DNA of 23,610 nt from Mikrocytos mackini (lineage: Eukaryota; Endomyxa; Ascetosporea; Mikrocytida; Mikrocytiidae). Made by a program: the position numbers and the translations under genes. The stretch spans positions 1 to 23,610 of the forward strand of contig JASNJN010000254.1 in the NCBI GenBank assembly GCA_030180075.1, read 5' to 3'. The stretch's first letter is position 1, and each line of letters begins with the position of its first letter. The notes beneath the pieces are model-generated. The model searched no databases. It saw nothing but the letters and a program-made list of their open reading frames with translations, and was not told where the DNA came from. Shown one piece after another: positions 16,750 to 23,610 of the stretch.

Positions 16750-19083
16750 ATGAACTCACAGCTACAAGGCAACACCGCGTCATTCATTGACATTATCGAG
16801 AAGTTTGACGATTCTATTAAAGATGGCAATTTACACGCAAGTCTGGAGTCTGCAATTATACTCTGTCGTCTTTTCAATCAGAACAAGCCCCCTTCGGAGT
16901 ATTATGAGATGTATGTCTCAATGGTTTCAAAACTGAACGGCCTTTCCGACCTGCTCCGGGACTCTGTCAAGAACACAATGCCTTCTTTTCCTGAATACCC
17001 AGAACTTATGAACATTCCTACCAACATGGAGTTCAACAACTATTACTTCAAGGCAGAATTTTGTAAGCATCTTGTTCCAAGGTTATACATTATGTTGACA
17101 ATCGCTTCCGTTTGGTTAGAATTCCATCCCTGCCCGTTGCGTCTCTTTGATGATGTTTTGAACTGCCTTGATGGTGTGCTCGATCCTAACAGAGGGCTGT
17201 TCCTACGTTTCTATTTCATCAACACATGCAAAGAACACATTATAAAAGCGTCACAGAGTAAGGCGAACAAGTGTAGTTTGAATAAAGAAAACCCTGGCTT
17301 ATGTGAGGGTAAACTTTCCATCTGTGGTGAACTGGGACATGCCGAAGAACTAGTGATGCGAAACATGAAACAGTCACTAAAACTATGGAACAGAGTCGGG
17401 ACTTTCTCAAGAATGTCTGAGAAATCAAAGAATATTGAATACAGAAACGCTCTCAAAATGTTAGTCGGAGCAAATGTTTCGTTGTTAGGCGAACTGGCCG
17501 CAGCTTCAAAAGGAGAGATTATAGAAAGTGTTTTAAAGAACATGGACAAATACAAAGAAACTGACAAATTTTACGTTATAGAATGTTTATTAAGTACTTT
17601 CCCTGTTCAAGTTCTAACAGAATCGGCAAGTGTCATCGTTGGTAAGTTGGTTGAGTCACAATCAATTGAAGCGGTAAAGAGTGCTATCTGTGTTATCCTC
17701 AGTAAATTCGAAGCTGACATCAAAGACAAATCAAAAGCAATCGAAATCCCCGACTCTATTAAATCGTTGATTAACAACATTATAAAATTATTGACAAAAT
17801 GGGAAGTGAACGATCAGATAGAATTACTCATACAGTTGTTCACATTGATTTCGAATGACAAATACATCTTTGACAATAATATCGCAGGAAATTGTTATAC
17901 AAAACTGGCAAAGATTAACCAATCATTTTACATTATTCCTTCCAACATTTTCAATAGACAACTTCAACTTATAAATAGAAAAGCAATCGAATCTAATCAC
18001 TTCTTTGAGTTCATAAATTCATTGATCAAAGAACAAGATGTTTGCAGTATGTATTTAATTGCGACGAAAATTCTAACATTGGTTACCAAAGATAACACGT
18101 TTAAATTGGGCTCGGTATGTGAGGAAAATATTATTGAGCATCTTAAAGGGCTATTCAGACCTGACTTAGAGCATTTATTACAAGTTGGCGGAAAAGAAGC
18201 AGGGTTTAACTTCAACAACAAAAGAAAAAATCTACTAATTGAACAAATATCTATTTATCTCCACATGGTGTCCGAAACCACTTTCCATTCGAAGAGAACA
18301 AGTATAGCCTCTTCTGTAAAAAGCGTTCCTCTATTTTCTCCATTGTTAAATACTATTGGCCAATTAACACTTTCGAATCTTAACCATGGGACTAAAAAGG
18401 ACGAAATACAATATTTACGAAGCACATTGATTCCCATAATTGTTAACAGAGCTGAACAACCAAAAATAGCGATTGATTTATTGAAAAAATTAGTTGTTTA
18501 TTATTTGGTCCAAATAGAGAGTACAAAAGAAGATAGAAAACTTATAGAAATTGAAAACCTAGAATGTGTTAAAGATATATTAGTTGATATTATGACTATA
18601 TTGGGTGACACTAATAAGAATGACTTATTTTTGGATGTAGTGAGTTTGTTGGAGAATATTTCTAGTAGCTTTGGCTATGATGGAATTAAACCACTAGTAG
18701 CTCAATTCTACCCAAATTTAAAATCGTTTGCATTAAAGAACATACAAAGGAAATTTGTTATAATTGATTTGTGCACACTCATACATATAAACGACGATGA
18801 AGAAGAACTTGTTGAAATATTAGAAAAGACAGTTTCACTGGCAACAAGGATTATAAAAATAAAAGATAAGATGGACTCGTTTGTAGAAATTTATAACTGT
18901 TGTTTGTTTATAGATAATAAGAATAAAAATAACAAAATAAAAAATATTAAAACGGAGATAGAAAATGACATTAGAGAAATCATAGATGAAAGTAGAAATG
19001 ATGGGGAAATCAAGAAGATGATAAATGAATCTATCACCAAGTTTGAAAATATGGAAAATTACAGTAGAACGATGAATAAGTAA
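16750..19083 (+). CDS. VPS35: VPS35, retromer subunit
   Basis: VPS35 is the alpha-solenoid backbone of retromer. It binds VPS26 and VPS29 and sorts cargo receptors from endosomes back to the Golgi or plasma membrane. The 777 residues are close to human VPS35 (796). The hallmark PRLY is at 110-113, inside the conserved N-terminal block that binds VPS26. It is followed by DPNRGLFLRFYF (145-156; compare human HPLRGLFLRNYL), KLW at 211-213 and LKMLVGANV (235-243; compare LRILVGTNL). The rest is divergent helical repeat, with an Asn/Lys-rich C-terminal end. GC content falls along the gene (about 41% in the first 120 bp, 29% in the last 120). The ATG at 16750 is 35 bp from the clathrin ATG on the other strand. 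A hAT MITE sits about 30 bp after the stop, in the likely 3' UTR. Confidence 0.94.
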   Translation: MNSQLQGNTASFIDIIEKFDDSIKDGNLHASLESAIILCRLFNQNKPPSEYYEMYVSMVSKLNGLSDLLRDSVKNTMPSFPEYPELMNIPTNMEFNNYYFKAEFCKHLVPRLYIMLTIASVWLEFHPCPLRLFDDVLNCLDGVLDPNRGLFLRFYFINTCKEHIIKASQSKANKCSLNKENPGLCEGKLSICGELGHAEELVMRNMKQSLKLWNRVGTFSRMSEKSKNIEYRNALKMLVGANVSLLGELAAASKGEIIESVLKNMDKYKETDKFYVIECLLSTFPVQVLTESASVIVGKLVESQSIEAVKSAICVILSKFEADIKDKSKAIEIPDSIKSLINNIIKLLTKWEVNDQIELLIQLFTLISNDKYIFDNNIAGNCYTKLAKINQSFYIIPSNIFNRQLQLINRKAIESNHFFEFINSLIKEQDVCSMYLIATKILTLVTKDNTFKLGSVCEENIIEHLKGLFRPDLEHLLQVGGKEAGFNFNNKRKNLLIEQISIYLHMVSETTFHSKRTSIASSVKSVPLFSPLLNTIGQLTLSNLNHGTKKDEIQYLRSTLIPIIVNRAEQPKIAIDLLKKLVVYYLVQIESTKEDRKLIEIENLECVKDILVDIMTILGDTNKNDLFLDVVSLLENISSSFGYDGIKPLVAQFYPNLKSFALKNIQRKFVIIDLCTLIHINDDEEELVEILEKTVSLATRIIKIKDKMDSFVEIYNCCLFIDNKNKNNKIKNIKTEIENDIREIIDESRNDGEIKKMINESITKFENMENYSRTMNK

Positions 19084-19120
19084 TTATGAAATAGTTGTTA
19101 AAGTTAAATTGTATATGGCA

Positions 19121-19519
19121 CAGGGTTGGCAGGTTTAAACCACCTGGTTTAAACCACCCGGTAAAAACCGGTTTAAACCGACCCGTCCAAAACGTTTTGG
19201 ACGTTTTGGCCGGACAAAACCTAAAATTTGGTAGGGAGAATTTTTCGGCAAATTTTTTGCCGAAAATATTTAAAATTTTACTAAATTTTGGTTTGGGATT
19301 TTATAACCAAGATTTTGGAAAATTTCTACCGTTTGAGATTTATTTTGTATCTTATTTTCTGGGAATATGTCCAATATTTGCATTTTGAATAAAAATTGAA
19401 AATTAGAATTATTTTGCAAAATCAATTTTTGGGTGCCCAAAACGTATTAAACCGGTTTAAACCTGGCTTAAACCATGTCCTGTCCAAAACGTTTTGGACA
19501 TGTCCTAAACCCACCCCTG
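19121..19519. mobile_element. hAT-type MITE with perfect 8-bp target duplication
   Basis: A 399-bp non-coding element. It begins CAGGGTTGG and ends CCACCCCTG, the short CAGGG-type inverted ends typical of hAT transposons. The 8 bp ATATGGCA directly flank it on both sides (19113-19120 and 19520-19527), the exact duplication length of hAT. Subterminal regions repeat GGTTTAAACC-type palindromes, and the 18-bp perfect palindrome GTCCAAAACGTTTTGGAC occurs near each end (19185-19202 and 19482-19499). No transposase is present. An intact target duplication points to fairly recent insertion. Confidence 0.93.
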
Positions 19520-19589
19520 ATATGGCATTGTAATGTTTTTTATTTTAAGAAGATAAAGAAATTAATTAATTAATAAAATAGTATTTCCT

Positions 19590-20835
19590 ATCTTCGTCAT
19601 ATGCCGCTTCAGCATGATACGATCTCAGCTGGCCCCCTCGGCCAACTGTAGATCACCACGGGTCCTTTCAAACTAATATTTTTGATTTCTTCAACGAAGT
19701 GGTTGATTGTGCGGATACGCTTGGGTTTGTTTGCCCAGGAGGTTACCTGCTGTTTGCAGGACCTCTTTAAAAAGTGAATTAGACTTTGTGTGGAGCGTTT
19801 GGAAATTACTCCGAGTTGTCAAATAATGAAGGCTCTCACCTTCACCTCGAAACCAGGGTACTGGTTTCGAAGGACAGAGATGAGATCCANGTATTTCCCG
19901 GATTTCTCTTCTTCCCGAGATTTGATCAAGTCCTCGGCGGGGACTGCTACTTCTAGTAGTTCTACCCGCCGGGAGGCATGGTCTATTGCTATGATATCCG
20001 GAAGGAGGGAATGTGGCTTACCCTCCATACCTTCAACCCATAGCCTTTGGTCTAGCACCAGTTGGAAGGAGTCCGAGGTTTTCTCGATTCTCCTACCCAT
20101 ATCTGATAGCTTGAGTTTGTCACCTAACCTCCTTCTTCAGCTGACTTTGTTTGCTATTTTCAGAATGACTCCATCATGACGAGACTTTAGGAGAGCAAAA
20201 GGAATTTTTGTGCATGCTCCCATAACATGTCCGACAGTTTCCCATGTGGAATGACACTTCCGACATAGGTTTGAGAGGTCCCGGTTTATGACTTTTGCCC
20301 ATGTCCGGATATCTCTTTTTCCGTCTTGTAACTGCAAGATTTTCTTGCCATCGTTACGCGATAGACCTGGTTGTTTAAGCCAGATATGGGTGAGCTGGTG
20401 GTTGACAAAGTCCCTCATTCTGGCTCTGTTAAAGCCAGATGGGAGTTTTGTAGCATTNCACTTTAAAAGGTGTTGGTGTTCGAAGAGTTCGCGCATTGCC
20501 GCTCTTTCCTCTTCGACACGCAACATGGATGTGTTTCGTCCAGTAAGTTNCTGAATTCTTTCAGCTTCTTGCTGGATACGACCCACTATATCACCTTTGT
20601 TGCCTTCATCTCTGGTCGACGCTTGATTAACCACTCCTGGGCTCTCACAATGTTTTCAGCGAGACTGCCCCTGATGAAACGGCTATTGCCTTCACTTGAC
20701 ACTTCATCCAATTTACATCCTTTCAGATACTTGGAGGCTGCTAGTGTTTCTAGCCAGTATTCGTGCTTGAAGTTCGGCAATCCAAACCCTCCTACCTCTG
20801 GCCTGGCATGGACACTTCCGTTTGAGATCTTTCAT
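19590..20835 (-). mobile_element. 5'-truncated LINE of R2/NeSL type
   Basis: The 3' part of a non-LTR retrotransposon read on the minus strand. On that strand the order is the C-terminal end of the reverse-transcriptase region (GGFGLPNFKHEYW), a C-x2-C-x8-H-x4-C zinc knuckle followed by RHD, then a restriction-enzyme-like endonuclease. This order, with the nuclease at the C-terminus, marks the R2/NeSL group rather than the APE-type LINEs. The 5' limit near 20835 and the 3' limit near 19590 are estimates. No target duplication was found. Confidence 0.75.
19609..20833 (-). pseudogene. decayed reverse transcriptase/endonuclease of the R2/NeSL LINE
   Basis: Pieces of one polyprotein. The zinc knuckle reads CRKC...HVMGAC with RHD just after (about 20205-20270). 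The endonuclease shows PDIIAID and then LLEVAVP (about 19940-20010), the PD-(D/E)xK-like pair, followed by EEKSGKY. One frame change lies near 20590-20640. Two in-frame TGA codons interrupt the rest, at 20137-20139 and 19819-19821. The second falls where relatives have glycine (FII-G-QLG), as expected from a GGA to TGA change. The copy cannot encode a working enzyme. Three N (19890, 20458, 20550) also fall in it. Confidence 0.72.
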
Positions 20836-20960
20836 GAGAGAAACTATCCTATCTATAATACATGTTTAAAAATTTTTTTTATTTTAAAATTTTCCCTGAG
20901 TAACGCTGTGGAGTGCAACACAAACCCATGATGGAGTGAAGAGCCCGAGGTTGCAACAAC

Positions 20961-21204
20961 TACAGTAAACTCTGAAGGTTTGGCCGGTTTTTGTCCGAAA
21001 ATTCCTTGGACTGGCTAAGATTAGAGTGACTAAGACATCTAAATTCTCTTTATATATTTTGGTAATAAAAATCTCAATTTGTTGTTTTCCTAAGGGGGAC
21101 CCTTGGTTGTATCATCCATTCGGGAAAATAATATAAAACCTATTTATAATGTCTATTTTCATCTATAAAGAACGAATGATGAATTTCAAATACAAGCAAA
21201 CCCA
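20961..21204. mobile_element. pogo-like MITE, truncated copy B
   Basis: It begins with TA then CAGTAAACTCTGAAGGTTTGG and aligns with the first about 240 bp of copy A (2293 onward), including the subterminal TGGCTAAGATTAGAGTGAC. Similarity stops near 21204, so the other end is missing. Divergence from copy A is appreciable (roughly one base in five or six), so the family is not freshly amplified. Confidence 0.72.
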
Positions 21205-21461
21205 CGGGGAACAGATAAGTGAAATGAAATGAGAGAAAGTCTAGCGGCTGCGAAGAGTGGGAGAGTGTGATTCACTGTGAGGGGTCCGGTGAAATCATCA
21301 TTAAATAAATATCGATTGACAATTTTAAACCTATAATTAATTATTATTAATTAAGGCACTATCGCCTGGCCACATCAGCCCTTCCTTGTGAAACCAATGG
21401 ATTCCGTTCCAACTTGGTGGTTCACTTTGTTTATCCCAAGCCTCATCCTGGTTTCCCCAGG
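21205..21461. other. no gene recognised
   Basis: Mixed-composition DNA between the truncated MITE and the fold-back cluster. No coding frame with a family resemblance was seen. Confidence 0.45.
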
Positions 21462-21714
21462 GCGTTTTTCAGGCCCTATGATAACCCAGTCAAANCCACT
21501 TATTTNCTTACTTCTCCCCATTGAAGCTTCAGCGTATATGTGATACCCCAGTAACCTGGTCACCCACATATACGCTGAAGCTTCAATGGGGAGAAGTAAG
21601 CTAANNNAGNGCGTTTTTCAGGCCCTATGATAACCCAGTCAAAACCACTTATTTAGCTTACTTCTCCCCATTGAAGCTTCAGCGTATATGTGGGTGACCA
21701 GGTTACTGGGGTAT
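21462..21714. repeat. fold-back and direct repeat cluster around Ns
   Basis: An 81-bp segment at 21462-21542 recurs in direct orientation at 21611-21692. Between them, 21543-21604 is the exact reverse complement of 21653-21714 (62 bp). Ambiguous bases at 21605-21607 and 21610 separate the inverted copy from the second direct copy, and N also occurs at 21495 and 21506. The pattern fits a snap-back chimera or a collapsed repeat in the assembly at least as well as a real structure. Confidence 0.8.
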
Positions 21715-21857
21715 CACCAGGTCGCTGTGGTATATAACGATACCACTCCGTTTCTTCGCCTATGGCGATATAAATCGGAGACCTTGTTTTGGTCTATGCG
21801 TTGAGCCCGCAGGGTACGCAAAGTTTCACCACAATTTCGTTGAGAACTGGTATTCAT

Positions 21858-22174
21858 GGTTCACCTTCCCTTTGGGTAGTTTACCGGGCCAGTGGCCAGG
21901 GAATCATGAATTGATTCCGGACCCGTCTTCTTATTGTGGGCCTTGCGGCCCCGCGTTAAAGCGTTAATGACGGGACAGACCAACTTGGTTCNNCATNGNN
22001 NCGTTCTTTCCAACCTTTCGTGGTGTTCGGAATTCGCGGGTTAGCCCCCTATTAGGCGGTTTTCCCGGCTTGTGGCCAGCCAATTTTGAATTGAATCCGG
22101 GGGCCTCCTCTTTTTGTAAGCCTCTCGGCTTCGCGTTCATAGCGTTAACGAGGGGACAAGTCCAGTTTGGATTC
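21858..22174. repeat. two diverged tandem units
   Basis: 21858-21991 and 22038-22174 align along their length (shared landmarks GTGGCCAG, AATTGA-TCCGG, CGCGTT, AGCGTTAA, GACAAG/GACAGA). They clearly derive from one ancestral unit but now differ at about a third of positions. A third copy, inverted, is in the right arm of the 402-bp inverted repeat (about 22972-23108). The family resembles the 5' part of a mobile element, since the 22038-22174 copy overlaps short conserved-looking reading frames. Confidence 0.55.
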
Positions 22175-22403
22175 CTTCTAGCTCTTTAGACTCCGCCGGG
22201 GCGGGGCTAGACTGGGACTGGGTTACATGCCGTTTTACAGGCAGAGAGGGATCTGAGCAACTTGTCACCCTAGTGGTTGTGACCTCGTCGCTTTCACCTC
22301 CATGTATGGGGCCTTGTGCGTTACGCAGTGGGGATACCATATTTATTTGAAAATTAAAATTTCTTTTTTTGTATATTACTACTGTTAAATTAAATATAAA
22401 TGG
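22002..22403. repeat. left arm of a 402-bp inverted repeat
   Basis: Exact or near-exact reverse complement of 22743-23144 (paired positions sum to 45146). The outer end abuts a patch of N (21992-22001). A 339-bp AT-rich spacer (22404-22742) with no gene separates the arms. Confidence 0.9.
22137..22340 (-). CDS. 67-residue frame in left arm, uncertain
   Basis: Starts MVSPLRNAQGP and ends VPSLTL. It is serine/threonine/glutamate-rich with no recognised domain. It is identical to the frame at 22806-23009 because both lie in the inverted repeat, so the duplication adds no independent support. Its stop overlaps the ATG of a second frame as ATGA. Possibly the 5' end of a mobile element. Confidence 0.25.
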   Translation of the reverse strand: MVSPLRNAQGPIHGGESDEVTTTRVTSCSDPSLPVKRHVTQSQSSPAPAESKELEGIQTGLVPSLTL

Positions 22404-22742
22404 TCTTATACATTGAAAAAGTTAATAAATGAAATTTATAAAGTATAAATGCTTAAAACGAAAAGAGTATAACTTATAAAATACGTTATTTGGTTACGAC
22501 TCTTCGAACATGATTTAATTTCTATTTAAAGTAAGCTTGTTTTCTAAATACAATCAAGTAATTATTTATATTTTAATAAATTTAGATAAATCTTAATCTG
22601 TAGTTCGTATTTATATTTGACAAAATATGATAACCTTAATATTTATGAATTTCCATTGATTTTATGGATTTACAACATTTGGATACATTCGATATTTCTA
22701 TATAATTTAAAGGTGGTTACTCCATAACCTATATTTACTAGN
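22404..22742. other. AT-rich spacer between inverted arms
   Basis: 339 bp of strongly A/T-rich DNA with no coding frame. It sits centrally between two outward-pointing copies of the same reading frames, so it could hold divergent promoters if the structure is real. Confidence 0.45.
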
Positions 22743-23144
22743 CCATTTATATTTAATTTAACAGTAGTAATATACAAAAAAAGAAATTTTAATTTTCAAA
22801 TAAATATGGTATCCCCACTGCGTAACGCACAAGGCCCCATACATGGAGGTGAAAGCGACGAGGTCACAACCACTAGGGTGACAAGTTGCTCAGATCCCTC
22901 TCTGCCTGTAAAACGGCATGTAACCCAGTCCCAGTCTAGCCCCGCCCCGGCGGAGTCTAAAGAGCTAGAAGGAATCCAAACTGGACTTGTCCCCTCGTTA
23001 ACGCTATGAACGCGAAGCCGAGAGGCTTACAAAAAGAGGAGGCCCCCGGATTCAATTCAAAATTGGCTGGCCACAAGCCGGGAAAACCGCCTAATAGGGG
23101 GCTAACCCGCGAATTCCGAACACCACGAAAGGTTGGAAAGAACG
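22743..23144. repeat. right arm of the 402-bp inverted repeat
   Basis: Mirror of 22002-22403. Sequence continues past 23144 with no counterpart on the left, because the left flank is unresolved N followed by the diverged tandem unit. Confidence 0.9.
22806..23009 (+). CDS. 67-residue frame in right arm, uncertain
   Basis: Plus-strand twin of 22137-22340. Its TGA (23007-23009) overlaps the ATG at 23006 of the next frame as ATGA, an arrangement used for coupled translation of two cistrons in some non-LTR elements. No domain recognised. Confidence 0.25.
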   Translation: MVSPLRNAQGPIHGGESDEVTTTRVTSCSDPSLPVKRHVTQSQSSPAPAESKELEGIQTGLVPSLTL

Positions 23145-23206
23145 TCACTATGTCTCTTCGAGGCTGGACGGCAACCAGGGGTGGAAAAAAGGGTAAGGAC
23201 CAGTGA
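23006..23206 (+). pseudogene. basic frame cut by a hAT-like insertion
   Basis: Starts MNAKPRGLQKEE and is rich in K, R, G and P; its left-arm twin runs into N at 22001. The last codons here lie in or beside hAT-like ends (23176 and 23201), so the visible C-terminus is probably not original. Likely the start of a mobile-element protein, but no domain is recognisable. Confidence 0.25.
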
Positions 23207-23610
23207 TGGGTAATAGTCAATTTTTTTGACTAATTAGTCACGAGACCCCCGAAATTTAGTCAATTTTTTAGTCAATGAATGGGGTTTTTAGTCATTCGTC
23301 AAAATTGAATAATTTTTAAAAAACGCCATATTTTCAATTGACAGTTTTAGGGTTTGACTAAAGTGTTTTTTAAAAATCATTCAAAAACGTGACAAAAAAC
23401 TGACTAATTAGTCANTTTTTNAAAAAAANTGACTACGTCGGTCAATTGACTAATTTGACTAAATAGGGTCAAAATCAAATTGACAGNTTGTGCCAAAAAC
23501 ACGACACATTAGTCAGCTTTTTTTGAAAAAACTGTCAAACGCCAAAAACTGTCAATTGACTAAATGGTGTAATTAGTCAAAACGGAGATTGACTAATTTG
23601 ACTAAATGGG
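23201..23610. mobile_element. hAT-like element, left end only, runs off the window
   Basis: It begins CAGTGATGGGTAATAGTCAA, in the style of hAT ends, and then carries a dense array of GTCAATTGACTAA-like motifs on both strands, including GACTAATTAGTC palindromes and two copies of TTGACTAATTTGACTAAAT (about 23446 and 23590). No coding capacity. If it is a hAT MITE, its target duplication should be the preceding 8 bp GTAAGGAC (23193-23200). The right end lies beyond the window. Confidence 0.5.

Noticed and set aside
21375-21569. 64-codon minus-strand frame in the fold-back cluster
   Set aside because: It spans Ns and a probable assembly junction, so its continuity cannot be trusted.
1-23610. 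tRNA, rRNA or CRISPR array
   Set aside because: No cloverleaf with a T-arm GTTCGA-type core, no rRNA-like block and no regularly spaced repeat array was seen. The motif array at the right end is irregular.

Overview
This looks like nuclear DNA from a small, gene-compact eukaryote. A microsporidian or close relative (Rozellomycota) is the best fit. The DNA is AT-rich. All the host genes read through without introns. Intergenic spacers between the core genes are tiny, and short A/T blocks of the AAATTT type sit just before several start codons. Clear eukaryotic trafficking genes are surrounded by many transposable elements, as in the larger, transposon-rich microsporidian genomes. The taxonomic call is an inference, because no rRNA or tRNA gene is present to settle it.

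Layout. 1-2028 is a near-perfect 949-bp inverted repeat around a 130-bp spacer. 2291-2838 is a TA-flanked non-autonomous DNA transposon of Tc1/mariner-pogo type. 2853-2931 holds two conserved hairpin units, followed by a 199-residue predicted membrane protein (2992-3591). 4023-4268 is the C-terminal end of an unrecognised minus-strand gene running into an assembly gap. 4356-8838 is a young Ty3/Gypsy LTR retrotransposon with identical LTRs.

The core is 9045-19083. It holds a dynamin-family GTPase, a 55-residue very basic protein, clathrin heavy chain (minus strand) and the retromer subunit VPS35. Clathrin and VPS35 are head to head with only 35 bp between their start codons. Three of the four genes are membrane-trafficking machinery (coat, scission GTPase, endosomal sorting coat), so this is a natural trafficking neighbourhood.

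19121-23610 is a transposon graveyard. It holds a complete hAT-type MITE with a perfect 8-bp target duplication, a decayed minus-strand LINE of the R2/NeSL type with a restriction-enzyme-like endonuclease, and a truncated second copy of the pogo-like MITE. It also holds fold-back repeats around ambiguous bases, a 402-bp inverted repeat with outward-pointing short reading frames, and the start of another hAT-like element that runs off the window. Runs of N and mirrored sequence recur at several points, so some of the palindromic structure may come from assembly.
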